Source: Rothia sp. P100
GTDB taxonomy: Bacteria > Actinomycetota > Actinomycetes > Actinomycetales > Micrococcaceae
DNA length: 64,000 nucleotides
Assembly (NCBI RefSeq): GCF_023712425.1
Contig: NZ_JAMAYG010000003.1
Span: 248,001 to 312,000 of the forward strand
Direction of reading: 5' to 3'
A program made the translations under genes and the position numbers. The notes below the pieces were generated by a model, which saw nothing but the letters and a program-made list of their open reading frames with translations, was not told the origin of the DNA and did no database searches. Below, in pieces: positions 1 to 8,354 of the stretch; the stretch's first letter is position 1; the number at the start of each line of letters is the position of its first letter.

Positions 1-1
1 A

Positions 2-805
2 GGTTACCCCGATAAGTGGCGTGATTACTCAGAGCTGAGCCTGACCGATGATCTCTTTGAGAACCTGCGCCGCTCTGCTTTCTTTGAGCACGAGTTCCAA
101 TTGGGTCGCATTGGTCAGCCGGTGGATAAGACTGAGTGGCTGATGACTCCGCAGACCGTCAATGCCTACTACATGCCCCCGGCTAATGAGATTGTCTTCC
201 CGGCAGCGATTCTGCAGCCGCCCTACTTTGACCCCGAGGCTGACGATGCGGTCAATTACGGTGCTATTGGCGGCGTGATTGGCCACGAGATAGGCCACGG
301 TTTTGATGACCAGGGCTCTAAGTATGATGGCACCGGTGCACTGAATAATTGGTGGACCGATGCTGACCGCGAGGAGTTCACCCAGCGCACTGCTACCCTG
401 GTGGACCAGTACAACGCTTACACCCCGGATGGCCTAGATGCTGAGAAGTTTAAGGTCAACGGTGAGCTGACCCTGGGTGAAAACATTGGTGACCTAGGCG
501 GTCTTTCTATAGCCCTTAAGGCATATAAGATTGCTCTGGAACGCCAGGGGCTGACCCTTGAAACCGCCCCCGAGATGGACGGCATGAGCGCTACCCAGCG
601 GGTTTTCTACTCCTGGGCGCAAGCATGGCGCATGAAGACTCGACCCCAGACTGCCGAGATGTTCTTGGCAGTGGACCCCCACTCCCCCGAGAAGTTCCGC
701 GTCAACGGCGTCGTGCGCAACATCGATGAGTTCTACACCGCCTTTGATGTTCAGCCGGACGCCAAGCTTTACCTGGCACCCGAGGATCGCGTGCGCATCT
801 GGTAG
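2..805 (+). CDS. M13 family metallopeptidase (neprilysin/PepO-like), C-terminal part
   Basis: The reading frame is open from the left edge, so the N-terminus lies outside the window. What remains is the catalytic half of an M13 zinc endopeptidase: a PPANEIVFPA-type substrate-binding segment, the zinc motif HEIGH inside GHEIGHGFDD, and the third-ligand region GENIGDLGG about 60 residues later. The protein ends in Trp (RVRIW), as M13 enzymes typically do. Family members degrade extracellular or periplasmic peptides; whether this one is membrane-anchored cannot be seen. A strong hairpin terminator follows and the next gene is convergent, so this gene ends its transcription unit. Confidence 0.93.
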   Translation, partial: GYPDKWRDYSELSLTDDLFENLRRSAFFEHEFQLGRIGQPVDKTEWLMTPQTVNAYYMPPANEIVFPAAILQPPYFDPEADDAVNYGAIGGVIGHEIGHGFDDQGSKYDGTGALNNWWTDADREEFTQRTATLVDQYNAYTPDGLDAEKFKVNGELTLGENIGDLGGLSIALKAYKIALERQGLTLETAPEMDGMSATQRVFYSWAQAWRMKTRPQTAEMFLAVDPHSPEKFRVNGVVRNIDEFYTAFDVQPDAKLYLAPEDRVRIW

Positions 806-836
806 CGAGCCGACGCTTCTGCTGATATAAATCTAA

Positions 837-868
837 GGACGCCGCACACTAACTGTGCGGCGTCCTTT
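837..868. terminator. Bidirectional intrinsic terminator
   Basis: A perfect 12-bp stem (GGACGCCGCACA at 837-848 with TGTGCGGCGTCC at 854-865) has a 5-nt loop and a short T run. It sits between the convergent M13 peptidase and cyclodeaminase-family genes and can serve both. Confidence 0.85.
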
Positions 869-889
869 CACCTTAGAAGCGAGGGCAGG

Positions 890-2074
890 CTATGCCATAG
901 CGGGTGCGTCCCAGAGGTTCAGCACGGTGCCAACGCCCTTGCGCACGGCGTTGCGGTAGACCACAGTACCCCAGGCGACATCCTCAATAGGCATGCCACC
1001 CACGGAGTAGACGGTGATTTTCTCTTCATCATCCTGCGGCTCGGGGTGATTGAGTGCCTCACCCAAATCGCGCAGGCGCTCGGCAGGGATCAGGCCGTTG
1101 TGCACGCGGTCGTTGAACTTACAACCAATGATTGAGACATAGTTATGGGAGGCTCCGGGTTCGGTTTCTTCAGCCCAAGCGTCGTACATGCCGGCGTTAT
1201 CGACCAGTAGACGCACGTCGTCTTCAAACATCCCTTCATCCAAGTTGCAGGCAGCGGGCATGGCGAAGAAAGCGCCGGGCTTGACCCATTCGCGGCGCAC
1301 GGTGGGGTAGGTTTCGGGGTCGCCCACGTGAATGGAGGTGCAAAAGGTGACGATGTCAGAATCGCGCACAACTTGCTCTAGTTCTTCTACCACTTCCACA
1401 GTTTTGGTGGGGTACTTGTCCTGCGCCCATTCAATGAAGCTCTCAATACCCTTGGTGCTACGCCCCAGCACCTTAATGTGCTCCACGGTGGGTCGGGCAT
1501 CGATGAGGGCAGCTACGGTTGCCTTGGCAATAACGCCAGGACCTAACAGGCCGAGCACCTTGGCGTTTTTGGGGGCGTAGTGGCGGGCGCCGACGCCGGA
1601 GGTGCAACCGGTGCGGTAGGCAGAGAGCAGGTTGGCGCTCATGTAGGCAAGAGGGGCACCAGTCACGGTGTGGTGCAGGGCCAGCATGAGAATGGAGCGG
1701 GGTAGACCCTGCTCGCGGTTACTCACATTAGAGCCGTAAGACTTCACACCGGTCATGCGGAAGGAGCCGCCCAGGTAGGCGGGCATGGTGACAAAACGGC
1801 GGTCGGGGCCGTCCGCGGGCATACCCTCGTGCGTGGGGTTGATAGGGAACTGCACCTTGGAGCCATGGGATTCGCCCAGGTGACCTGCCATGCGGTAGTC
1901 GCCGCGGGCGTGCAGTGCCAGGGTTTCTTCCATGGCGTCGATGCAGGCGGTGACATCTTCAACGCCGGCTGCGATCATGTCGGTTTCGCTGAGATAGCGG
2001 AATTCGGCTGCGGGGTAGCCGGGGTTCAGTTCAGCATCGACGGCTGCTTTGAGGTAAGCATCGTTAGTGGGCAA
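890..2074 (-). CDS. Ornithine cyclodeaminase family protein, tyramine oxidase subunit B-like
   Basis: A 394-aa protein of the ornithine cyclodeaminase/mu-crystallin fold. The N-terminal part (FRYLSETDMIAAGVEDVTAC) resembles the actinobacterial proteins annotated tyramine oxidase subunit B. A Rossmann dinucleotide motif (LGLLGPGVIAKA) is near residue 180, preceded by the family segment LLSAYRTGCTSGVG. The family uses NAD(H) in dehydrogenase or deaminase chemistry on amino acids and imines. No amine oxidase gene is adjacent, so the tyramine link is annotation by similarity only. The start is TTG, chosen because a GAGGTG ribosome binding site lies 7-9 nt upstream and homology begins shortly after. 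It is a monocistronic minus-strand gene ending at a shared terminator. About 290 bp without a gene separates it from the next start on the plus strand. Confidence 0.75.
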   Translation of the reverse strand: MPTNDAYLKAAVDAELNPGYPAAEFRYLSETDMIAAGVEDVTACIDAMEETLALHARGDYRMAGHLGESHGSKVQFPINPTHEGMPADGPDRRFVTMPAYLGGSFRMTGVKSYGSNVSNREQGLPRSILMLALHHTVTGAPLAYMSANLLSAYRTGCTSGVGARHYAPKNAKVLGLLGPGVIAKATVAALIDARPTVEHIKVLGRSTKGIESFIEWAQDKYPTKTVEVVEELEQVVRDSDIVTFCTSIHVGDPETYPTVRREWVKPGAFFAMPAACNLDEGMFEDDVRLLVDNAGMYDAWAEETEPGASHNYVSIIGCKFNDRVHNGLIPAERLRDLGEALNHPEPQDDEEKITVYSVGGMPIEDVAWGTVVYRNAVRKGVGTVLNLWDAPAMA

Positions 2075-2365
2075 GCGGGGGCACCTCGTGATTGTGTGGT
2101 AAAGATTTAGACGACTTAATCTACCATCTTTGAGAGCGCGAGATAAGAGAGTTTCTAGGCACAGCGACCGCTCATCTTCTGGTTGTAGAGGTATGCGAGC
2201 AGAGATTGCTTGTTAGGTGCAGAAGGCGGAATCTACAGATATTGAACTTAAGTACAAAAACAAGTACTCCACTTCTGAACTTTTGTATAGGTCCTAGCGG
2301 GACTCGTTATTTCACAATAGATAACGAAACAACAGTTTGACTCACACCACCAAGGACTCCAAACC

Positions 2366-2548
2366 ATGAAGAATATCCGTAAGGCACTGGCAGTTACATC
2401 CATCGTCTCAGCTCTTACCCTCGGCTTTTCGCCTGCGCATGCTGCTACTTTGCCGGAGGATACTGATGTTAAAGCTTCCCCTGCCTCAGCATCTAGCATG
2501 TCTCCTACTTTCTTTCATTGGCTTTGCAAGTCAGGAATATGTGACTAA
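2366..2548 (+). CDS. Small secreted peptide with a C-terminal Cys pair, candidate signal peptide for the adjacent two-component system
   Basis: A 60-aa product preceded by a good site (AAGGACT). Residues 1-27 are a classical signal peptide: basic start MKNIRK, hydrophobic core, cleavage likely after SPAHA. The remaining ~33 residues are Ser/Ala/Pro-rich and finish with the aromatic, Cys-bearing tail FFHWLCKSGICD; the two Cys are four residues apart and could form a disulfide. It lies 50 bp upstream of a NarL-family sensor kinase and response regulator on the same strand, and a weak inverted repeat (AACCCTC/GAGGGTT) separates it from the kinase. This layout is like pheromone-kinase-regulator modules, but I recognise no named family. 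An inverted repeat CGTTAT/ATAACG at 2305-2326 lies in its promoter region and may be an operator. An antimicrobial or structural role is also possible. Confidence 0.6.
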   Translation: MKNIRKALAVTSIVSALTLGFSPAHAATLPEDTDVKASPASASSMSPTFFHWLCKSGICD

Positions 2549-2584
2549 CCCTCATACGTTCCGAGGTAGCACTGCACGAGGGTT
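2547..2584 (+). terminator. Weak hairpin between peptide gene and kinase gene
   Basis: A 7-bp inverted repeat (AACCCTC at 2547-2553, GAGGGTT at 2578-2584) begins at the stop codon of the small peptide and ends just before the kinase gene. It could be a partial terminator giving more peptide than kinase; there is no long T run. Confidence 0.3.
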
Positions 2585-2598
2585 GATAGCATAAACCC

Positions 2599-3837
2599 AT
2601 GACGACGAGCCTCACTAGTGCTTCCCGTAAGAAGTGGTTTCCCCTTGGCCCCTACCTGAGGGCGCTGCTTATCTGCCTGGTATTTATTTTTATTGCGGTC
2701 GATTTATATTCGGGAATCTATGAAAATACAGATACGCAGAATCGTGTATGGGCTGTTGCAATTGCCTATCTGCCCGTTTTTATGATGGGATTCGGGCTCA
2801 TGCCCGGCATTTATGGCTGGTATTTTTCTCTTGCCAACATCACGGTGCTTTATAACGATTCCAGTTTCGTTTGGGCTGGGTTCTCATCGGCGTCAATTCT
2901 GGTACCTGTGTATTGCGCTTACCTGGCTACAAAACGTCAGGTCGTGGCATTCGGTATTGTCCTGTGTGTTTTTGTTGTGTATCCGGGTTGGGACTTCGGC
3001 GCTTCAATCACTCAGCTCTTTACATCATCCGTGGCACTTTTTTCATACATCACAGGGCTAGTCCTCAGAAGGTTCCGGCTTCAGCGGGAAAAAGACCAGC
3101 AAAAGATTATCTCTATTCAGGAAGCCCAGCTCCAGGCACGGAATGAGGAACGCACGCGCCTTGCCTACGAGTTACACGATATTGTTGCCCATGAAGTCAC
3201 CATCATTGCTATGCAGGCTCGGCGTGCACAGTTTGCAAAGGATCCAGAAAAAATAGCCGCTATTCTGACCGGAATCGGGGACTCCGCGAGTCAAGCGCTC
3301 GAGGATCTTCGCAAGCTGGTGACTGTCCTTAAAGCCGAGAAAAATGACTCACTGAACGGCGAGCTACCCAGCGCTCCCCAGGCGGAAGAGAATTTGCTGC
3401 TGGGCGACGCCTCTCTTTCAGGGGAAACCACATCGGCTCTAGCCCTGACTCACGATTTACATAAAATATCTGATGCCCTAGAAAATGCAGGCTTTACTGT
3501 TACGCTGACCGTTGATGGAAATGTAAGCCTTATTCCTTTGGTATCTCGACAGGCGCTAAGACGTACAGCTCGTGAGATAGGGACCAATGTTCTCAAGCAT
3601 GGTTCCCCTGAGGGATCTGTAAAAATCGACCTCACAGTGGGTCAGCGTAACGTCACGCTATCCTCAGAGAACGTCATCTCTCATAACGAACCCGTTTCTT
3701 CATCTTTGACCGGGTTAGAATCAATGAAGGCTAGGTTTCATGATTTGGGTGGAACATCGTCTTATCAAAATGACCACGGTGTGTGGAAGATTCAGGTTAG
3801 CCTTCCCCTGCCTAAAACAGTGACCAAAGCTTTTTAA
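2599..3837 (+). CDS. Two-component sensor histidine kinase, NarL/DesK type (HisKA_3)
   Basis: A 412-aa membrane kinase. Residues ~15-155 hold about five or six hydrophobic segments with no large extracellular domain, suggesting sensing within the membrane or of a small peptide. After a cytoplasmic coiled linker comes the HisKA_3 dimerisation helix with phospho-acceptor His in YELHDIVAHEVT (about residue 193). The C-terminal ATPase domain is degraded in its usual glycine boxes but retains a LTGLESMKARFHDLGG segment. It is followed by its response regulator after ~40 bp and preceded by the secreted peptide gene. It is the nearest regulator pair to the lanthipeptide cluster, which lies convergent and downstream; that regulatory link is inference. 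Confidence 0.88.
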   Translation: MTTSLTSASRKKWFPLGPYLRALLICLVFIFIAVDLYSGIYENTDTQNRVWAVAIAYLPVFMMGFGLMPGIYGWYFSLANITVLYNDSSFVWAGFSSASILVPVYCAYLATKRQVVAFGIVLCVFVVYPGWDFGASITQLFTSSVALFSYITGLVLRRFRLQREKDQQKIISIQEAQLQARNEERTRLAYELHDIVAHEVTIIAMQARRAQFAKDPEKIAAILTGIGDSASQALEDLRKLVTVLKAEKNDSLNGELPSAPQAEENLLLGDASLSGETTSALALTHDLHKISDALENAGFTVTLTVDGNVSLIPLVSRQALRRTAREIGTNVLKHGSPEGSVKIDLTVGQRNVTLSSENVISHNEPVSSSLTGLESMKARFHDLGGTSSYQNDHGVWKIQVSLPLPKTVTKAF

Positions 3838-3877
3838 GCTGCCGCTCTAGCTTGTACAGACAGTGAAGGAACCATTC

Positions 3878-4540
3878 ATGGTTAAAGTCCTCCTCGTAGA
3901 TGATGAATCCCTTATTCGTAATATTTTGAAGGATTATCTTTCCTCCGATGAAAGCCTGGAAGTGGTGGGGGAAGCTTCAAATGGCAAGCTGGCAATTTCA
4001 CAGGCAAGGGCCCTACAGCCAGATGTAATTTTGATGGATATGCAGATGCCTCTGATGGACGGTGTCGAGGCAACCCAGTATATTCATCATTCTTTCCCCG
4101 ACATACGAATATTGGGGCTGAGCACCTTTGCGACTGATCGCTATGTTGTTGAACTCTTGCGGGCAGGTGCCTCGGGGTACTTGGTAAAGGACTCCCGCCC
4201 CGAAGAGGTCACCAGCGCAATCCACACCGTTCATGATGGGGGATCAGTACTGTCCCCCGAGGTTACCCGCTATGTGGTGCAAGGGCTTGAGCAGTCCGTT
4301 CCTGCCGAAATTTCTCCCGACGAAGAACTCATGTCAGTTCTTACCGCGAAAGAAATAGAGGTCATTGAGCTTCTCGCGCGCGGTCTAAATAATAAAGAGA
4401 TGGCCGCAGAACTTTTCGTTACTGAATCCACAATTAAAGCGCGTTTTGTGAAAATTATGGAAAAAATGCAGGTGCGCGATAGGGTTCAGATTCTAGTTAA
4501 AGCTATTGAACACAACCTAATCAACCTAAAAACCTGGTAA
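3878..4540 (+). CDS. Response regulator, NarL/LuxR family
   Basis: A 220-aa regulator whose receiver domain has the acidic pocket DDE near the start, phospho-Asp in DVILMDMQMP, the conserved Thr/Ser (LSTFA) and Lys (YLVKDS). A LuxR-type helix-turn-helix occupies roughly residues 150-215 (LTAKEIEVIELLARGLNNKEMA). The ATG at 3878 is chosen over the GTG at 3863 because GAAGGAACC directly upstream is a good ribosome binding site and the receiver begins at once (MVKVLLVDDE). It pairs with the upstream kinase. The gene ends 20 bp from the convergent end of the lanthipeptide operon, with no clear terminator in between. Confidence 0.92.
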   Translation: MVKVLLVDDESLIRNILKDYLSSDESLEVVGEASNGKLAISQARALQPDVILMDMQMPLMDGVEATQYIHHSFPDIRILGLSTFATDRYVVELLRAGASGYLVKDSRPEEVTSAIHTVHDGGSVLSPEVTRYVVQGLEQSVPAEISPDEELMSVLTAKEIEVIELLARGLNNKEMAAELFVTESTIKARFVKIMEKMQVRDRVQILVKAIEHNLINLKTW

Positions 4541-4560
4541 ACCCCATAGCTTTGCTATTT

Positions 4561-5475
4561 TTAGCCGAGATCGATTCCTAGCACAGCCCCGATAGGGTAG
4601 ACGAGCCCGGCAAAGGCTGGGGCAAGATCTTCCAAGCTAAGGCTGTCGATGCGGTGCACATCTAGCAAAGTGTCAAAACCCCAACCCATCACGCTGTACT
4701 GCGCTAAGAATCTCGCTAAATCATCGGGTGCCAGATGCGAGCGGCTAAGATTACTGAACGCAAATTTTTTGACCTGCTCAAATTCTGTCTCGCTATAAGT
4801 TTCAGGAATATTGACGACAGCTTGCGCCACGTTCCCTAGAATTTCTAATGTCTCTCTGCTTTCACCGTTGTCTCCGCTGAAGCTCCAGATGATGTGTGGT
4901 TTGCCTTCAATCAATGCGCGCATCGGCTGAAGGGTAATCCCGGCAGGTAGCCACGATGCTACGAGAGGATTCGCTGGGTTCATAAGCAAACACATGGCCA
5001 CAAAGGTTTCAAGGCTCCCCGCCTTGGTTGCTGGCTCCGGGCCTGTGATAATGATGTGCTCTGTTGAGCCCTGCTGGTAGCGCTGGAGGTTAGCGGTCAC
5101 TTCCGCTACCTGAAATGCAGAGGGTGGAGCAGGCTCGGGAAAGCTCTGGGCCACAGTTTCAGGAGCAACAATAGCCACTGTAGCTTGAGCACTGGCAGGC
5201 TCAGCCTTTTCATCGAGAGCTTGCGTAAAGTACTGCACCCAAGCCTGTGCATTTGCTGGGCTGAGCACAAAGGACGCTGACCCCGCCTGCTGATCATTGT
5301 CCTGTTTAGTCAGTAGCAGCTGGTTACCAACACTTTGGTTGGTCTGCTCTGTCGCTGCTGCCACGGCTTCTGCATAGTTTTTGCTAGCGGTAGCAGGCCA
5401 GCCGATAGTTATAAAAGTATGCTCTGACCTGTGATCACTAGTAGCAACGAGAGTGTAATTCTTTGGGGTAAACAT
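4561..5475 (-). CDS. M16 peptidase-like protein without zinc motif, RiPP cluster partner subunit
   Basis: About 304 aa, last gene of the lanthipeptide operon. It lacks any HxxEH motif and is shorter than its neighbour, as in M16B pairs where one subunit is catalytic and the other helps form the substrate chamber. Segments such as the ILGNVAQAVVNIPETYSE region and the Tyr-containing C-terminal third fit an M16 C-terminal-like fold, but the assignment rests mainly on its position beside an evident M16 protease. The start at 5475 (MFTPKN) is preferred because AGAGGA lies about 9 nt upstream; the longer form would overlap the previous gene. Likely role: half of the leader protease that matures the two precursor peptides. 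It could instead be an immunity factor. Confidence 0.6.
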   Translation of the reverse strand: MFTPKNYTLVATSDHRSEHTFITIGWPATASKNYAEAVAAATEQTNQSVGNQLLLTKQDNDQQAGSASFVLSPANAQAWVQYFTQALDEKAEPASAQATVAIVAPETVAQSFPEPAPPSAFQVAEVTANLQRYQQGSTEHIIITGPEPATKAGSLETFVAMCLLMNPANPLVASWLPAGITLQPMRALIEGKPHIIWSFSGDNGESRETLEILGNVAQAVVNIPETYSETEFEQVKKFAFSNLSRSHLAPDDLARFLAQYSVMGWGFDTLLDVHRIDSLSLEDLAPAFAGLVYPIGAVLGIDLG

Positions 5476-5488
5476 AGTGGTATTCCTC

Positions 5489-6748
5489 TTAGAGGTTAGT
5501 GCCAATTACTAAGGACGCGAGGACCTGGTTTTCAAGGGTAACGGCAGCCTCGTTGGCTAGCTCTCGTACAGCGTCCAACTGTTCTTCTATGCCACGGAGG
5601 CGGTCTGTCAGGGCAGGGATGTAGTGGGGATCGCGTCGAATAACAGCATCACGAGCCATCACGCGCGAGATCTTCTGATCGTTAGAAGTGTTGCTTTCCA
5701 GTCGAAGTATTGCCCGCTGGACAGCAAGTTTCATAGCGCTATCCGGGGCTGTTTTGACTGAACTAAACCGATCGGCAGGGTCAAGCGGGGCGTTGGTATC
5801 ATCAACCAGAACAAACAGGTCATCGTAAGGGGTATCAGCAACCCCAAAGATACCTGCGCTGGCATCCAAGGCTCGCACACCCGACAGGGTTTCTGCCACC
5901 AGCAAGGTACCTAGTAAGAGGGAGCTGATTGTGTCTGTATCGACAGTGCGGGTCACTGAAATCCTTCGTGAACCCCACTCTACAGGCTGCTCCAAATAGT
6001 TGGTGACACTCTGTTGAATAGACTGCCCAGCGCCTTTCCTCTGACTTATTTTTACCAAAAAACCACTGTTTTCTGGGCGAGTCAACCCTAGTTTAGCTAG
6101 AGCGCTTCCAACATAGCTGAATACTTGTTCAGCAGGCAGGGGACTAAGAATGACTAGAGCAGATTCATGCAGCTGGTAATAACGCCGATGGATGTCGATG
6201 AGGACGGCAGTGGTGGCTCGGTCTTGGAGATCCAGGTCGCCGCTACCATCATGCCCGTTGGCATAATCAGACCAGAACTGTCCGGTAAGGTGCGGCCATG
6301 GGAGGACCCCGCCGGGTGCTTTAGCTAACCTGTTAGAACGTTCGGTGGCTACCGCTTGAATCTGGTCGTCAAGCTGATGGAGCGTGAATGCAGGAAAAAA
6401 TACCTGTTCCAGGAGTCGTTGTATCGAGGTTTCCAGGTAAAACGGGCTGCCTGTCTCGTAGAACTCAGTGTAGTCCATATGCGTATTACCGCCGAGGATA
6501 CCTCCCTCACCTGAAATAGCGGTCGCCCTCTGAACGGCGGTTGAACCATGAGAATCCTGATAAACCATATGTTCAATGAGGTGGAAGAACCCTTCTTGAC
6601 CAGGTTCCTCATCCCGCATACCAGCAGGTACTGCCAAACTGATGGAAAAGTTAGCTGCTTTTTGATCATGGATAGAGATAACGCGTAATCCTTCGATCAT
6701 CAGCTCTTCGCACCCGTGGCTACCCAGGGATGTACGGCTAAAACTCAT
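5489..6748 (-). CDS. M16 family zinc metallopeptidase, probable lanthipeptide leader protease
   Basis: A 419-aa cytosolic protein with the inverted zinc motif HLIEH at residues 56-60 and the third ligand Glu136 in VATERSNR, 76 residues after the second His, the classical M16 spacing. The LGGNTHMDYTEFYETG segment is also typical of M16. It is shorter than two-domain pitrilysins and matches the M16B style, needing a partner subunit, which is probably the next gene 13 bp downstream. Upstream, GAAAGGAAAG provides the ribosome binding site. Within the RiPP operon its likely substrate is the acidic, Ala-rich leader of the two precursors. M16 pairs occur in other RiPP clusters, including class V lanthipeptide-type ones. 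Confidence 0.85.
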   Translation of the reverse strand: MSFSRTSLGSHGCEELMIEGLRVISIHDQKAANFSISLAVPAGMRDEEPGQEGFFHLIEHMVYQDSHGSTAVQRATAISGEGGILGGNTHMDYTEFYETGSPFYLETSIQRLLEQVFFPAFTLHQLDDQIQAVATERSNRLAKAPGGVLPWPHLTGQFWSDYANGHDGSGDLDLQDRATTAVLIDIHRRYYQLHESALVILSPLPAEQVFSYVGSALAKLGLTRPENSGFLVKISQRKGAGQSIQQSVTNYLEQPVEWGSRRISVTRTVDTDTISSLLLGTLLVAETLSGVRALDASAGIFGVADTPYDDLFVLVDDTNAPLDPADRFSSVKTAPDSAMKLAVQRAILRLESNTSNDQKISRVMARDAVIRRDPHYIPALTDRLRGIEEQLDAVRELANEAAVTLENQVLASLVIGTNL

Positions 6749-6771
6749 AAGAAGTTACTTTCCTTTCGTAC

Positions 6772-7635
6772 CTATCGATCAAGGTAGTTAGTGGCCAAGT
6801 CGATGAGAAGCTGGGCGGCTTGAAGATTTGCCCCCGCATAATGGTGCCAGTCATAAGCATGATGAATAAGACGGAAGGCGATAGCCGAATTTAAATTATT
6901 TTCCGTAAAGTCCCCATACCCAGTAAAAAATCCTTGCTGAAGATCGGTTAGTTTAAGTCGTAGGTTGGGGTAGAAAGCGTATAGTTCAGCGAACTCCCCT
7001 AGAACCCACCCAGTGTCATATTCTGGCTGGGCGTAACCAACATCTTCACCGGCTAGTAGGACTCCGGTGACCTGGTCAGCAGAAATAAGCCAGTTAATAA
7101 AGCCGGCATTTCCGTGGGAGACTGCTAGGTTTTCACCCCTTGTGACGGCTTCGATCCACTGCCTCAGCTTTTCAAAATGTTCGGTGGCTAGAACTTTTGT
7201 GAGATGCTCCCAGCCTTCATCATTCAACCAGTGGTACGAGCGCACCGCAGTCCGAGGCGTACAGGAAGTGGGCGGCGCCTCCCCCAGGACCGGTAGCTGG
7301 TGCAGTTCCCGTAGCGCGGAGCCCCAAGCCTTTCCTATCGTTCGGTAGTCCAAGCTATCTTGCACTTCTGTTTCGATCAGATAGTTATAGAGCGGGGTGT
7401 GCTTAGTCAGTGGGTAGAAACGTTCCTGGATGTTTCCCCGGCCCCAGACCAGAACTGACGCTTGCTTCTGTTGGGGTTCGAGAACTGCGGAACTGAAGGG
7501 CAGGGGCGCTGAATCGCCTAAAGTGCGAACCAGTCCTTCCTGCCCACCGGCAGACCACTTTTCTGTTATTAAAAGACCGGTAGCTGACACCGTAGTTCGT
7601 TCGGATTGACGGGGGGCCGTCTCGGTGAGGGTCAT
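6772..7635 (-). CDS. Degenerate aminoglycoside-phosphotransferase-fold protein (LanX-like candidate)
   Basis: A 287-aa protein with the outline of an APH/kinase C-lobe. Around residue 108 is a GSALRELHQLP helix typical of APH enzymes. The Brenner-like motif reads VSHGNAGFINWL instead of HGDxxxxN, and the metal-binding Asp region reads LLAGEDVGYAQPEYD. The catalytic Asp is therefore replaced by Asn, so it may be inactive or structural. Class V lanthipeptide clusters need a third protein (LanX) besides kinase and HopA1-like proteins; this is the best local candidate, by context only. It overlaps the flavoprotein gene by 4 nt (ATGA), implying translational coupling. Confidence 0.6.
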   Translation of the reverse strand: MTLTETAPRQSERTTVSATGLLITEKWSAGGQEGLVRTLGDSAPLPFSSAVLEPQQKQASVLVWGRGNIQERFYPLTKHTPLYNYLIETEVQDSLDYRTIGKAWGSALRELHQLPVLGEAPPTSCTPRTAVRSYHWLNDEGWEHLTKVLATEHFEKLRQWIEAVTRGENLAVSHGNAGFINWLISADQVTGVLLAGEDVGYAQPEYDTGWVLGEFAELYAFYPNLRLKLTDLQQGFFTGYGDFTENNLNSAIAFRLIHHAYDWHHYAGANLQAAQLLIDLATNYLDR

Positions 7636-8267
7636 GCTGCCCTCTCATAGGCAGAGTCTAGGCGAGCTGCTCGATGCTCCTCGATCGTTCGGAGCACAGA
7701 AACAAAGTTTGGGGGAACCCAGGCCAAAGCCGTATCACTTGACTCGCTAGGGCCCGGGACTGGATCGATGACTAGGTAATTGGAAGGCTGACGAAGTTTC
7801 CTCAGCACCTCTTGAATTGCAGGATGTTTTATTGACCGAGGGGGGAAGGAGGGAGCTATACAGACCTGTGCCTCTGTGGAGACTGCGGCCAAAAGAGAGG
7901 GGGAGTCGGTGATTCCATGAGCTAGGCGTGATGCGTAGTCCAAGGTTGCCGGGTACATTAGGATGAGGTCTGCCCACTCTGCTAAATCGATATGTTCAGC
8001 AATGATTTCGTCCGTCCAGGTATCATTTTGAAGACGAGAACGTGAACTTGATTCGATACCGTGCCTCGTCACGAAACGGTATGCAGATTCGCGCATGATG
8101 ATGCGGAACTCTACCTGTGGCATAGTCTTTCGTGCCCATTCAATCCAATAGGGCATCACCTGGGTTACTGCTGACCCTGTGAGCACTAACGCTACTTTCG
8201 AGTACCCAAAGCTAGGTAGAGAGAAATCTTCTTGCTGCGTGTCCGTAGTGGTTCGTGTTGTTGTCAT
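7632..8267 (-). CDS. Flavoprotein peptidyl-cysteine decarboxylase, HFCD family (LanD/CypD-like)
   Basis: A 211-aa protein of the homo-oligomeric flavin-containing Cys decarboxylase family (EpiD, MrsD, CypD). The N-terminal Rossmann strand is KVALVLTGSAVT. The catalytic His region HIDLAEWAD has His92. The FMN-binding PASANT-like motif appears as YPATLDYASRLAHG (105-118). The substrate-clamp region reads APSFPPRSIKHP instead of the EpiD PxMNxxMW, as in divergent cypemycin-type members. The family oxidatively decarboxylates a C-terminal Cys to an enethiol that becomes AviCys or AviMeCys. Both precursors here end in Cys, which fits exactly. A clear AGAGGA site precedes the ATG. A hairpin and promoter-like repeat lie between this gene and the upstream precursor. 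Confidence 0.85.
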   Translation of the reverse strand: MTTTRTTTDTQQEDFSLPSFGYSKVALVLTGSAVTQVMPYWIEWARKTMPQVEFRIIMRESAYRFVTRHGIESSSRSRLQNDTWTDEIIAEHIDLAEWADLILMYPATLDYASRLAHGITDSPSLLAAVSTEAQVCIAPSFPPRSIKHPAIQEVLRKLRQPSNYLVIDPVPGPSESSDTALAWVPPNFVSVLRTIEEHRAARLDSAYERAA

Positions 8268-8297
8268 AGGATTCCTCTAACTGGTAGAGTAGATTTA

Positions 8298-8322
8298 GTT
8301 TATAGATAGTTGCGGTGCTGGA
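8298..8322 (-). repeat. 25-bp repeat, copy 1, promoter-like element upstream of the decarboxylase gene
   Basis: This matches positions 8699-8723 at 24 of 25 bases. Read on the minus strand it runs CAGCACCGCAACTATCTATA and then AAC, containing a TATAAAC-like -10 box and following the last arm of a hairpin. Each copy follows one precursor gene and precedes the next gene. Confidence 0.6.
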
Positions 8323-8354
8323 ATTTTGATGTGAGGTTAAAATTCCAGCACCGC
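8312..8354 (-). promoter_or_regulatory. Perfect 16-bp hairpin downstream of precursor gene 1
   Basis: GCGGTGCTGGAATTTT (8312-8327) pairs perfectly with AAAATTCCAGCACCGC (8339-8354) across an 11-nt loop. In operon direction no U run follows, so this looks more like an RNA-processing, stability or partial-attenuation element between a highly expressed precursor gene and the enzyme genes than a full terminator. A related imperfect hairpin follows the other precursor. Confidence 0.6.
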
